From the NCBI GenBank assembly GCA_022410635.1, contig JAJVDF010000209.1:579678-643677 (forward strand): 64,000 nt of DNA, in the 5' to 3' direction. This document shows positions 44,529 through 58,680 of the stretch, piece by piece. The notes under the pieces were generated by a model. The model saw nothing but the letters and a program-made list of their open reading frames with translations. It made no database searches and was not told where the DNA came from. Within the stretch, counting starts at the first letter, position 1; the number at the start of each line of letters is the position of its first letter. Made by a program: the position numbers and the translations under genes. Source of the stretch: Tretioscincus oriximinensis. Its lineage: Eukaryota > Chordata > Lepidosauria > Squamata > Gymnophthalmidae.

Positions 44529-44762
44529 TTAAGCTTTATTTGCATAGTTCATTAACAAACTAATATGGAGTAAACTATCCTTAAATTCAGGTGTGTTAGT
44601 AAAAAAGGCAAGTGTGTGTAGGTAAGGTAGAAAAGGCTTGGAAGAGGATAGATTTTTCCTATATTCATTTACTGCTTTCTGAATGGCTTTATTGATGTTA
44701 GGAGCTCTTTTGACTTCAAAGTTTGCTTTTTGCTTATATGAATCTAGATAAGATTTCAAGGC
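44529..44762 (-). CDS. Candidate unidentified terminal exon
   Basis: A strong acceptor (ctttctatgttatcccacag) is followed by 77 sense codons and a TAA stop (44529-44531). The coding sequence starts ALKSYLDSYKQKANFEVKRA, continues PNINKAIQKAVNEYRKNLSS and PFLPYLHTLAFFTNTPEFKD, and ends SLLMNYANKA. An AATAAA hexamer overlaps the last codons. The amino-acid mix is protein-like (alternating charged and helical). The frame is also open some way upstream of the acceptor, to a TGA near 44795. I do not recognise the family. It could be a terminal exon, a pseudogene or a transposon remnant. Confidence 0.25.
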   Translation of the reverse strand, partial: ALKSYLDSYKQKANFEVKRAPNINKAIQKAVNEYRKNLSSSKPFLPYLHTLAFFTNTPEFKDSLLHISLLMNYANKA

Positions 44763-44767
44763 CTGTG

Positions 44768-47700
44768 GGATAACATAGAAAGGGCCAGATGTTCAGCTGT
44801 TTGAAGAAAAGCTTCTATGGTTAGTGGGAATATATATAATGGAACATTTTAATGTATTTTGAGCAACTGTTCTGAAACCCTGATTCTCACAAATCTGTTT
44901 TTTCAATGTAGACGCACTTGCCTATAAGATTCAGTCATAAATTGAACCTTGCAACAACTATCCTACTGTGTACAGATTCATTTATTAAGCCCCCAGACTA
45001 GAATTTCCTACCCTGCAAATTAAAGTTGGTGTGTGATCATTTTGTACATCTCTGGAAAAATCAAGAGATGGTTGGAGGCCAGACAGACAGAAGGGACAAA
45101 CGTAGACNTTACCAAAGCTCTTGACCTCACATTGGCAGAATCCACACAGTGATGTATTGTTATGGGTTGAATTTTTCAACTGAAGTAGTTAAAAGATTTG
45201 CTGGAAATGATCTTGAAGCTTTTTTTTCTATCTCTTTTAATAGCCTTGGATGGGTGACAGAGCATGATAAGTGCTACCACTATCCAGTCACATGATGGCA
45301 GCCGTGAAAGAGGAGGGAACAAGCAGCCTAAGGCCATGGTCACAATTATGTTTTAATCCACTTTCAGTAACTTAATCCCATAATCTAAAAACGATTGCAG
45401 ATTCCACACATTCATACCTACCTTCAAAATCCACATGGAACGAGCGAGACAACAAATGAACAAATAAATACTGATATACACAACCAGGATTCCTGTGCTG
45501 GTGTGCAAGATAACTAACCAGGAAGTGAATACTGAGCATGCTCAGCATGGAATTCTGCATTATCTTGGGCTAGTGTCTTCTCGTGGTATCCTGGAGGTGA
45601 TCCCATTATGGATCTGTACACACAGGAAGGCTTCCCATCTCCAGTGCTGTAGCAGGCATGGCCATTTTTGAAAACTTCAGCAAAAGAATATTCCAGGGCA
45701 AAACTCCATTAATACGTGGAGAGAAGTCATCATGATGATACTACCATGGCGGTAGGAAAACCTTGTGTGCCTGCACTCAAGAGTTACAACTGGATTAAAA
45801 CTTAAGTGTGACTACAGTCTAAAGCCACATCTTTACCTGTCCGTTTCTTTTGATTGAAAACGCTTAAAAATAGATTCATTGGCTGTCTGTCCCTATTTTA
45901 CTTGCCATTCAGCTGCTGCTTTGTTCGAATGAGAAGTCCCAGAAGGCACTGCTGTGCTTTTCTAACTACAATCCCCAGAATTCCCTGTGACTCTGGGAAT
46001 CTCTGTGCTCTAACAGCTAGTGAAATCTTTACATTTGCATAAAAGCAGCTCTGGAGACATTATTCTTCAGGACTTTAAAATAGAGGCCTTGTCCACATGG
46101 AGCCTTATTCTGGGTAATGTATCGGAGGCTTGTGGAAATCGCAATATGAGGAGACTGTTTACTTCACTTTAAAGACCTTTAGAGTGCATGGAAGGCTTGA
46201 CATGTGTGGATCCATGGGTCAGATGGAAGGTAAACTCACAGGAGTCCAACAAGCACAGGAAACAGAATGTGGGGATTGGGACTCAGTGTAGTTTTTTTAT
46301 ACTTTGCGCATACAGTTACAGTGATGTTTGCTAAAGTGACCTGTAGACCTAAAGTATGCAATGATATGTNCTCCTCACACTTTTCTGAAGTGACTTTTAT
46401 GTGCTATTTGGATTATATCATTGCATGCTGAAAATTTTGCCTTTGAGTCATTTGTGATTGAGAAGGGAACATGGGGCTGAAGATAGTTTTTAAAACTAGT
46501 AGCTTTTATATCACTCCACCCCAGGGGACCATGGGAAGGCAAATCACAATATTGGAAAGGAGAACAGGAAAACAAAGAACACCCTCCAAAAACACAGTAA
46601 AAATACAGGGCCGTCATGCTAAATATTTATTTATGGTAACCCTAGCCTGGTTACCAAGGATAGTGAGCATCAGAAAGAAGATNGGACTAGACTGTTTTCA
46701 AGCACTATTGAGGCCTAGGTCAGTTTTTCTTGCCCAAAAAGTATTTTCATAAAGCACAAAGGTTTACACTGGTATTCATTACACTGCTGCATTGCAAACT
46801 GCCCCAATATGGTCTAAGAAAAAGTCAATGGCCCCTGGATTTAATGTATGGATACCACATACTCTGTGTAGGTACTAGAGTTCATTGAAGGTACAACAAT
46901 TTGTGGTCAGTTATAGACATATATGCATGCTGCCTTACATGATAGCAGGAACCAATGTGGTGTCCGTCATATAAAATTGCACTGCAGCTTTCATTTCAAG
47001 GTTGTAGCCAAATGGTCTTCTGCTTTGGAGTAGGATTCAATCGATCATCAATCGTATTTATTTGTATACTGCCTTTCCAATTTTACAAGGCAGTTTACAT
47101 GCTGCAGACAGGATAAACCAAGTAAAACACAAGCATTATAAATTGCACAATACAATTACATATCACAAAGAAATAAATTAGNCATGGGATGCCAAACTCC
47201 CCTTGCCCTGGTGCTGGAGTAGCTGATGTTCTTCAGTCCTTGGTGGGGAGGGTGGGGCAGCAAGATGCCAAATTGCCCTTGGTCTNTCCATCACAAAAGC
47301 TGGTAGCATCAAATAGAATGCTACTTTATTGGAACTTTTGCACAAAACAGCATAAACCTGACTTTTTGCACAACTGGAATTTCATTCTTCAAAGTCATGA
47401 TGCCAAGTGGAATCCTAGTCTAGTGAATTCTAGTCTTTCCCCTTCATTCATCCTCATGGAGGAGGGAAGGCACAACTACAAGTAGACCCTGTAGCGATTG
47501 TGGCAACTGTGGCTTTATTGCACCACATGCGCATATACCATATTTTTTTGTTGATTCACGGTGTCTTTAAGATCTCAATCAAGATCTTAAAATCTCACTG
47601 GAAGAGGTAAGAGTAGGCAGACTCAGCTCCAGCTTTGCATCACCACTAGCAGCACCAGAGCACCACTGCTGCTGCCACTGCAACCATCAGAGCTGGTGCC

Positions 47701-49774
47701 TAGGTGTCTTATACTATTTGTCCCCTTTTTTGCAGGGGCTGAGCGAAGGCAAGTTTCTCCAGGTAGAGCTGGATTCAAGGTTGAGGAAATAGAAGAATTG
47801 CTGTACCCATACCCTGGTTACCCACGAAGATCTCTGGGCAACCATGGGGATTGAGCCATCGGCAGCATAGGTACTCTTCAAGATTATGGAATTTGTTTTT
47901 CCACTTTCTAGCTGCTTATTTCCGCAGGAAATAAGTTATCTCACTTTTNTAATCTACAAAAGCTGATCTTCAAGTACCTGGGGTTGAGGCCCCAAATGCA
48001 TTCTGTTCCAAAAAGGAGAGCAAAGGGACCTATTTTCTGCATGCCATTTCAGTCTATCAATAGCAGGATACAGCTAGTGCATTTTGAGCCTGAACATCTC
48101 ACTAAGTATCTTTTTAAACCACATGTTTCCTTCACGGGAAGATATTTCAGTCCCTGAATGGCTAATTCATACAGAAGGAAAATTATGCAAACAGCCATAA
48201 AAAGGGATAGCTTGGAAGCAGCTCAGAGACAACAGTATGTGAGTTCATACTCCCAAATCTTCTCTAAACATCTTTTCTAGAATCAAATGCCTATGAGCTA
48301 AGCTACCTCTGAGCCACCTCAGAGAGGCTTTTTGGGCTATTGTTGTTGTGCCTACACAACACACGTGTCCTTCTGCATCCATATTTGACTTCATTTCTAT
48401 CCTTGGTTCACTCAGAATATAGAATAGGGGGAGAGGCCCCTTTCCATGGCACATTAGGGAAAGTAGCTGGAAGTGATCTCAGATGTTGATGAGTGCTGAA
48501 AAGGGGTTCCAAGAAAAGTGCAAAGGCCAAGAACCTCTAGCTAGAAAGTCTGATGCAGATGTTGAAAGGAAACTTGTGGAAAAGGAAAGANATCAAATCT
48601 TTCACTGATTTAACATCACCCGTCACATTTTGTTCTTGTTTTAAAATAGCTGCTTGCCATCAATTCACATTGTTAAAAATGCATTTGACACATAATTATA
48701 TATCTTCTACTATACTTATTAAGAGTGCAAGCGATAAAATTCCCTAAGCAATCTTTTTTTACGGAGCTTTCGAAGAGACTGGAGAAACTAGATTTTTATT
48801 TTTTAGAAAAGCTATTCAATGAAACTCCTAGGCTGACCAGAGTCATTTGACATTTCAGCCACTAGCAAAAAGCCAAATGAGTAATTCTCAATGAATAATT
48901 CATTGGACACATTTAGCACTTCTTTTACTCAGTGAATAACTAGGAATTGGTGCCAGTTCCTTAAAACATCTTCATTATGTTCAATAATGCAAAACTTTCT
49001 GTATGGCTTCTTTGCCTTTCCCCCTACAAATAAAGGTTGATTCCAAAAAGAAATGATTCAGACTTACAAAGTAGCCAAGAAGTTGAGACAGATGCCAGCT
49101 GTCTTGTGCCCTTTTAACACCACCCAGGGGCAAATAGAAGCTGTGGGCATGTTAACAGCATTCTAACGCAAGGATCATAGCCCGACACCCCACGTTTCCT
49201 TTTCTCTTGCTTTGTTTTGCTCATGGTTCTTGGCAAGTTGTTCATTTACCCAAATACAACCAGAGTGATTACAGAGACTAGAGAACTGTACGTGTGCATG
49301 TACACCACACTGGCATTTTGTGTCCTTGTAACCACTTCCACATTCAAATGTGAGATTTGGAACTAANGTACTTTGGCACAAATGTTTCTCATTTGTCTCC
49401 TGAAACACTTCTGCTGCAATCGGACAGGGATGATGATGATTAAATAGCATGTTTTTCTATGTGCGGATGCAACATTAGAATAAAATTACCCTTTTAGAAA
49501 ACACACCCCTTTGTAGTCATCCTAAAAGCAGGCACACAAACAGTAAAAAGAATAGCCCTACTTCATATTTCCACATGTTGCTCTTCCATCAACTCCAGGT
49601 CTTGACAATATCTTCCTTCCAAACACAAGTGTTCAACACTGATTGACCAGCTGCCTCCCAAGCTTTTTTTGGTCCTGACTGGCTTCTGGCCAGCAACATT
49701 TATTACCTCTCGGTGAGTGACTGCATTACTCTCTTCTGTGTCCCCTTCAGTGGTTCTGAACAGAACATTCATTC
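44768..49774. other. Intergenic, sparse features
   Basis: No gene recognised. Contains a left half of foldback family B (about 46085-46130, ggccttgtccacatggagcc), partial family C motifs near 45355 and 46465, and a possible LINE/SINE tail near 47055-47110. Confidence 0.4.
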
Positions 49775-49960
49775 TCAGGCCTTGTCCATATGGAGCCTTA
49801 TCCTGGGATTTAACTTGGAATAGGAGTCCGCCATCTACATACTAGTGTACACTTTAGCCAGCCCCGAATGGGGCCTGCCATAGTCAGTACTGACATGTAG
49901 GTGGCCAAGCTCTGTCTCGAGATGTTACTCAGNATAAGGCTCCATGTGGACAGGCCTCAG
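49775..49960. repeat. Foldback repeat, family B, best copy
   Basis: caggccttgtccatatggag and ccttatcctggg at the left mirror ataaggctccatgtggacag and gcct at the right. The centre inverts around agccagccccgaatggggcc. About 186 bp; the clearest example of terminal inverted repeats in the family. Confidence 0.75.
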
Positions 49961-50179
49961 TCTTATTATTCCTTATACTAAGAAAGATACTGCTTCAGGA
50001 TGCGGTAAAGGATATTCAGGAGTTAAATAGTTTCATTTTTCCAGGGGGTGCCCCAATAGGAATATCCAATCACACCCTTCTTATGTTGGCTTAAAGAACA
50101 CAAGAATATCACCCCCCCTATCAATTGTTGAAAGATTGAGAGACTTTTGTCACATTGGTTCAGAAAAAATGTTTGCTTA

Positions 50180-50575
50180 TTCATTTACCATATTTATACT
50201 TCTGACCTACCCTACATCTGAAGATCTTAGAGTAGGTAAAAACAATAAAAGTAAGGTGCATGATAGATATATTTTAAAACTACAGTAGTGCCTGAAACTG
50301 GAGAGGGGAAGCTTTAATCAAATTCTTTAACACAATTCCACGTGCATCTTCAAAGGTTTTTTTAATGTATACAGAAATGGTGCCTTGTGAACTTTAAGAG
50401 GGAGACTATTCCATAATTCAGGAGTCACCACTGAGAAAGGCCTGTCCAGGTTTCCACTTCTTTTCCTGTAGAGTGATGATTCAACCAGAAGATCCTCCTC
50501 TACAGATTTTAAGGCACAGGAAGGTCAATATTGGAGAAGGCATTCCTTTAAGCACATCTTTAACATAAAGGATAA
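50180..50575 (-). mobile_element. L2-related LINE fragment, reverse
   Basis: acctaccctacatctgaaga, cttagagtagg, cacgtgcatcttcaaaggtt, gggagactattccataattc, ggcctgtccaggtttccact, agatcctcctctacagattt and ggagaaggcattcctttaag are the reverse complement of the L2 ORF2 end and 3' UTR. Frames broken. Confidence 0.75.
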
Positions 50576-51294
50576 AGGAAATTCTAGCAGAGGGAATGTA
50601 AAAGGTCTATGGTGCTCTGCTATTGATTTGATGGGGACAGAGGATATGTTCCAGCTCTGAATCTCCCTTGTGATATATTAATTATTCACTTATTGTAATT
50701 ACTTTAATCATGTTTCATTATTAATAAAATAAAATGCACACTCTGCATTAGCTGAAGTTTCTGAACAGTCTTTGAAAAACAATTTCTCTCTCTTTCTCTC
50801 CTTGGGTCCATTCATACATACAATAAAGGGTTCCTCTGAATTGCACTAGGACATGGATGGCAGAGTTGCTCATTTAGGGATTTTACCTGTCTCAAATACC
50901 AGTAAGTCTTTTCCTTTTTTTATTTGTGTGCTTTTCAGCCTTGAGAATGACGCTTTAGTTAAGACTGGAATGGGTGGAAATGACAGATTATTTCAGCTAA
51001 TCACTGTACAGCACCTGACGTCATAGAAAGATGTTTCCAGACTCAAGTACAACACAGAAGAAGTTTGTATCTCAAGTGAAAAAACACGTATGAAATCTAC
51101 TGTATTTAGAACAGATTTAAACCACAAATCTCTGAAATATTTACACATGTTGCTTTTTAAAATTCCTTTGTTTTGAATTGAACTTCAGTTTGTTAGCCCT
51201 GATCTAAAGAGTAACTAATGTACCATATTTTNCCTAGCATTTCCTATTCAGGTTCAGGCACAAGCCTGTTTTCAGAGATTTGANCACAGATATG
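50576..51294. other. Intergenic, no feature recognised
   Basis: No coding exon or repeat recognised. Confidence 0.4.
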
Positions 51295-51379
51295 CTTTTA
51301 AACCATCTTCAGTCATGAAGAATTGGGCTGAAAATCAGGGGAGAAAACCTAGTTCTTTGGGACTGAAGATTATTTAAAG
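51295..51379. repeat. Short foldback repeat, family C
   Basis: cttttaaaccatcttcagtc against gactgaagattatttaaagg; 85 bp. Confidence 0.6.
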
Positions 51380-52081
51380 GTGTTTGACAAAGGTATATAG
51401 ATTATTTCTGTACTGGCCACATTGGCCTGCACTATGCTATGCCAGTTATAGCTGTGATTAAGTGACTACCTTCACAACTGGAGAAGGAATTGGTAGCACA
51501 AGCTGAGAGTCTTTCAAGTTGCTGGTCAGGGCTGTTTTAATTTGGCTCCTAGACCTAGAAGCAGCCACTTGAACCTAGAGAAATGTGCTGAGCTAGCTTT
51601 TTGAGCTAGCTTGACCAGTTCAGCAACTGAAGGCTGAGTGCTTCATGCATGTGAGCAAATGGTTCTTTGTACTGCTGGAAAACCCATGGGAGACCATAAA
51701 GCAGTCTCCACTGAAATGAGCTCCAGCACCATTTCTTCGTGATACATGATTCTTCATTGCACCCATGTGGACACAATGATTCTATTAGACTGATCTGCAG
51801 TGTACATGAACCCAAGCTGAGGTCTGCAGTGTGGATGGGGGAACCCAAGCCAAAGGCCAGGAGTCCACTCTAACCATAGAGTGCCCAAACTCTAAGCAGT
51901 AACAAACCACTGTTTGCTGAATTTATTTACCTACTTATCTTAGAATTATGTTTTCACTGAGAAATTACTTTAAATGTTCATATTTTAAAAATCTTTTAAT
52001 TAACAATATATCAGGCTTGAGATGATCCTGGATTGTTCTGGATCACATTTTATGTAAAACTGTTTTGTTCAGATTTAGAAT

Positions 52082-52243
52082 CAGCCTTGTTCCAGATTAT
52101 ATGCTGGAATAGGGATCTGCCATCTACAGCCTAGTACACACTATAGTTATTAAAGCCTTGATTAGGGGCACCAACATAATCTATATTAGCATATAGATGG
52201 AAAGTCCCTATTCCAAACTACAGTACAGAATAAAGCCCAGGGA
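52082..52243. repeat. Foldback repeat, family B
   Basis: tgctggaatagggatctgcc on the left against gatggaaagtccctattcca on the right, with ccttgttccagattat against agaataaagcccaggg at the ends. Confidence 0.65.
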
Positions 52244-52393
52244 AGAAAGTCCTATGATTTAAGATGATTGTAGTCTTAGTTTTAGCAAACGGGATTTTCT
52301 AAATAGCATATTTGACTTTGATTTGGACAGATGGTATTGCCTTCTTGGTCATCAAAGTTGTGGGAAGCCTTAGAAGTGCAGCTCTGACACATA

Positions 52394-52498
52394 CTTTTAA
52401 TCTATTTTTAATTCAGAAGAACTTGACTAAACTAAGGACAAAGTGGATTTTTGCTCTTGGTTTAGTCCAAGTCATCAAGACTGAAGATGGATTAAAAT
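52394..52498. repeat. Short foldback repeat, family C
   Basis: cttttaatctatttttaatt, cagaagaacttgactaaact on the left and ggtttagtccaagtcatcaa, gactgaagatggattaaaat on the right. Long arms around a short gcaaaaatcc-type centre; about 105 bp. Confidence 0.65.
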
Positions 52499-53334
52499 TA
52501 TGTGCCAGAACAGCACCAGAAAGGGGGCAAGCCATTTTATTGCCATGCATGGTGGCAAGAAGAGGCACCATGCCATCCCATTTTCAGATTTGATAACTCT
52601 CCTAAGTGTCTTTTAGGTAGGACCTGTTTGATATTTCTACATTTCAGAACTGAAACATTAAGGCATCTTTTGGAATTGTGATCATAGTGGCCCAGGCCTT
52701 GGAATCTGCAGTTTCAAAGTTTCCACCCAGTGGAGAATAGTTCCAGATAGGAAATGACCCATTTTTTGCTTGGAAGTAAATCACTCCAGGTAGAAATTTT
52801 CAACTTACCCCTGCTGTTATTGTGTCCCAGATGGCAACTACAGAGAAAACGAAGGGAACTTGCCTTCAGGGGCTTTTATGGTTATCTCTAAAGAGTGAAT
52901 TTTCTACTTCAGAGGCAAGCTGGAGGCCTCATCTGGGCAGTGACTGCCCACAGATTCCTATGGCTGCAACCCATTATANTGGTGCAGGTAGAATTTGAGC
53001 AGCTTGACTAACTAGCATTTAAATGAAATATTTTGGTAACAACATCCATTTATCTTTGCTTTCGGTTTGCACTATTATCTTTTCATCAAACGATGAACCA
53101 CTTNCTTTTCAGAGGAAAGTAATGTGGGTATTTTGCCCTTTAAAACTACAATACAGTTTCTTCTCAAGTATTTTTATAGACTGCATATGCTAAGAGCTAT
53201 TAATTTCTAGAGCATAAAAGAGCCAACAAGGGGAAAAGGTTCTAGACACCACATTTTTCAGATTAACATAGGGATTTGCTGCTTTGTTTGGGAAATTTCC
53301 TGAGAGCTCCATGCAAAATTAGAGTGTATTTCAC

Positions 53335-53470
53335 AGACGTTCAGGGCTTTTTCAGTGGTAGNCCCCAGACGATAGAATATCAATACTTGTCTTCTTGAGA
53401 TGAATCAATCACCGTCATCAGAACTCAGAAAATCTCTCAAAACGTATTTCTTTAGCCTGGTGTTTGGCTG
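53335..53470 (+). mobile_element. L2 LINE, left half, interrupted by CR1
   Basis: gtagnccccagacgatagaa, gagatgaatcaatcaccgtc, actcagaaaatctctcaaaa and agcctggtgtttggctgaag correspond to the RLWNSLP...SFRKSLKTYLFSLVFG end of L2 ORF2. The sequence resumes at 54519. Confidence 0.75.
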
Positions 53471-54508
53471 AAGAGACCCAAACGTTACAGCCGGATTTCA
53501 TAAAAAAGGTGCTCCAGCCCNATGATCCTCCTTGTTGCCCTTTCTGCACCTTCTCTAGTTCCACAATATCCTTTGTGAGATATGGCGACCAGAATTGTAC
53601 ACAGTATTCCAAATGGGTCCTCACCATGGATTTATAAAGAGACAAAACAACACTTGCTGACTTGTTTTCAATTCCTTTCCTAATTATCCCTAACATTGAA
53701 TTTGCTTTTTTTTTTACTGCTGCTGCACACTAGGACAATGCCTTCACTGAACTGTCCACCAACACCCCAAGATTCTTTTCCTGCTTATGGAAAGCTTGGT
53801 TCACATTAGTTGATAGGAGTAATTGGGGTTATTTGCCCTAGTGTGCATGATTTTGTAGTTGCTTAAGTTGAAGTGCATTTGCCAGTTGTTACCCATTCTC
53901 CTAATTTCAATAGATCACTCTGGAGCTCTTTACAATGACTACCCTGAACAGTCTAGTGTCGTCAGTGAACTTGGCTACTTCACTATTTGCCTCAGCATCC
54001 AGATCATTATGAATATATTGAAAAGCAGAGGTTCTAGTACAGACATCTCACCTTTTTCCACCCAGAGAACTGGCCATTCTCTGTTATCTATCTTTTAACT
54101 GGTTTCCAATCCAGGACATGGTGTGTCCTCTTATTCCACAACTTTAGAACTTTTTTAGGATCCTTTGATGAGGGACTTTATCAAATGCCTTCTGAAAATC
54201 TAGACAGACAATATCAACTGGATCCCCTTTATCCATGTGTTTAACACATTCAAAGAATTCTAACAATTTTGTAAGGCATGATTTACTTTTGCAGAAGCCA
54301 CACTGAGTTTTATTCAGCAATGCGTGCTTCTCCATGTGTTTAGTAATTTTATTCTTATTATAGTTTCCCACACTTTACTTAGAACTGACATTAAACTGAG
54401 GAGTCTATAATTTCCGAGATCACCCCGGGATCCTTTTTTGAAGATNGGTGTTATGTTAGCTACCCTCCAATCTAATGGCACAGAGCCTGAATTTAAGGAA
54501 AGATTAAA
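53471..54508 (-). mobile_element. CR1 LINE fragment inserted antisense into an L2
   Basis: From the right, the RT region (HALLNKTQCGFCKSKSCLTK, then DIVCLDFQKAFDKVPHQRIL, the conserved RT motif with the first catalytic Asp) through the AAA.KKANSMLG-type region to LEKVQKG at the left. The frame is broken and the stretch between RT blocks is degraded. It is older than the 2229 and 39689 copies. The CR1 3' terminus is missing at the left, so it is truncated at both ends. Confidence 0.85.
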
Positions 54509-54518
54509 TGTTTTGGCA

Positions 54519-54622
54519 ATGTTGTTTTTAATTTATCAGTTCTGTATCCTGTTTTTATTGTTAACTGTCTTGAGATCTTTGGGTATAGGGTGTAGTAGAA
54601 GTGCAAACAAACAAATAAATAT
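54519..54622 (+). mobile_element. L2 LINE, right half (3' UTR and tail)
   Basis: atgttgtttttaatttatca, cctgtttttattgttaactg, tcttgagatctttgggtata and an acaaataaata tail complete the L2 begun at 53335. Confidence 0.75.
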
Positions 54623-57229
54623 TATAGGATGAGATTCAATCAAAGATCCTTTCTTTCTATTTTAGAAAGATCAGTAGGCATGAAAACAAAGTTCAGGTAA
54701 TGGAAAGCGGTGGACTTTTTACCTGTCCATGAATGGGTGAGGTGTTCGTGTGTATACAGTGCGAGGGCAGGATGATCCAGGTTGGGACACAAACCCAGGA
54801 AATACTCTTATTTTCACTGCTCTCAGATTGTTCCCCATGATATAGAACAATTTTGGACACTTTTCAAACTACCTACAGTAAATAAGCTTGAGCAANATCT
54901 CTAGATATCTCGGGGACCATTGAGACGGATCATGGTGTGGATGACATGTTTCAGCTATCTTCTTGATATTGTGCTCTAAGCAAACAAGAAAGNCCCTAAG
55001 AACCACCAGTCAGGGGAACAGATTACCACATGGTATGGTCTCTTTCACTGGATAGTCATCTGCTAGGCAGAGTANAGTAAATCCTGCATTGAATAGGGAT
55101 TGAAATAAAAGTCTTTGAGATCTAGAGCTGTGTGTATGCAGTATATGCAGCCTCTATCTTCTTATAATGGCCTTTTGCATGATTCCTGTTTTAGATTTTG
55201 TTACCTTAGTAGTTACCCTGATTGCAAGACACCTCCAGCTTTTTCACACTAATTTTAACAACCACTTGGCACAACCTCTTTGAATTTTACATGTTTGAAA
55301 ATGATATTATAACATGTTGTTTCATTTATAGCTTGAAGTTTTTTTTTCAAACTAAACCATATATTTCATAATTCTTTGATTTTTTTTTTACCCAGTGATG
55401 CATCATGGAAAATCACATCTGTTTCTTCCTGCAGTTAGAAACCTGATCTTTGTTTCTAGTTAGCTGTCTGATAGGAATCGCTATGTGTTTTAGCAAATCA
55501 TAACAAAGAAATGAACCTTTGCACATATTTCTGATGAAGCAAGCCATAGCTCTAGGCTTCTTAAAGAGCAGAAACTTTCTGCAGGAAATGTAATAGAAGT
55601 ACAGGAAAAATATAAACCGGTGATCTTTTTTCTTTTAGTGACTGATCCCGGGCAAAAAGAAGATACTTCTAAAGGCAAACAGGCCTACTTTAAGGGTTGA
55701 AGAAAAGCGTAATGGAAATGCCATGTGTACAGCATGGGAAATTCTGAAAAAATCTTTAAAAAGCAAATCCTCCCTTTTCCCCTCTTTTTTATTAGTAGCT
55801 ACTCTAGCTGAAAGACCCCAAAGCTGTTTATTTGTTTGCTTATTGTTTACATTTTTATACCTATTAATCATAAGACAATTTAGGAAAAAAAGCCCCATTG
55901 CTTATTTTAATTTGGAGAAAGGGTCCTATGCTCTTTGGCCATAGTCTCATACACAGCAACTAAGCCCCTTTCAGACTGGTTTAAAGTGGGAGAAATCTGA
56001 GGTCAATCGTGGCTTGAAATGCACCACTCCTACCCCCTTTGCTGCCATCCCGGATTCCCAAAAGCAAAAAGATCCCATTGATCTGGAGAAAAGCAGTGCA
56101 GGGTTAGACATGAGGAAAAGTTGAAATATAGGATGTAGTAACTAAAGAGTTTATCCAAGATACAGTATAAGAAACAGGATTATACATATTGTTGGATATA
56201 TTAAATTGTACAGAATCTGGTCTTTTTTGNGGGAAGCTGTAGATCAAATGCTGAGCTTTGTTGCAATTATGAACTAATCTTATTTTTGATGCCTTCAGAG
56301 GAGGAAGAGTGGCAGGGAAAGAATGGGAGGGTAAGGAAGGCTTATTTTTTCTCCATCTTTGTATTGAATTGTATTTCTGAACGTGTTTGTACCCATTTGT
56401 ATTCTACTGTTCGGTTTGGCCATAATAAAGTTTATTAAAATAATAACAGTAATATCAAACAGCATGATAGGACATTCATTTTTAGATCATGGAAAAAAAT
56501 TAGCCAGCTACACTAGCTGAATGGCCCTGGAAGGTACATGCAAAGCCGTTGGATGAAGATCTGTAGTCTGAATTATGCAATAAAGGCCCAGGATCCACAC
56601 TGAAACTCTCATTAAGAAAATCAAAAATAAGCAAAATGTGATGTGATAGGTTCTCTGGCATGTATAGGCAAAACTGAAACAGAGATGATCTGACACTCAT
56701 TCAGTGCCTTCTTCAGAACAAGTTTATGTTTTTTATCCTAGTGGACAGGTGCCTAATAATGCCTGGTGCTTGAGGGAAGAATTTGTATAGAGGGACAAAA
56801 GTTCATTATTGGGCAGGACATGTCTGCATTTTGTAACTCCTGTCATTATTTGGAGAGGGAATACAACTTCCATGAGCCTGCTTTTCAGTTCTGTTTTTCT
56901 TCTGNTTTTTGACAGTCCTGCTTTCCAATGTTGTGATGTGGCCACCCTATATTTGTGATGCTGCAGGAGCTTTAGTAGCTTGGTGGACAAGTCAAATAAC
57001 TTAGAATGGTGATGTTATATTATGTATAAATTAGAATGGTGTTGGTTATTATGTCCACTTTTGCAACCATCTAAGAAGAAAGGGAAAGAATCAGGGACAC
57101 TCGGTCCTCAGCATATTAAAATATTCCAGCCTATCCTTCATTCAGGACATTTCTGAAAATGTTATCATGGAGTAGGACTCTGCTGTCTGCATGCTCCCNT
57201 ACTCCAAAATTAAATCTAATGCAGATTAA
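54623..57229. other. Intergenic, no feature recognised
   Basis: AT-rich; several isolated N bases. No coding exon or named repeat recognised. Confidence 0.4.
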
Positions 57230-58680
<1,451 letters not shown>

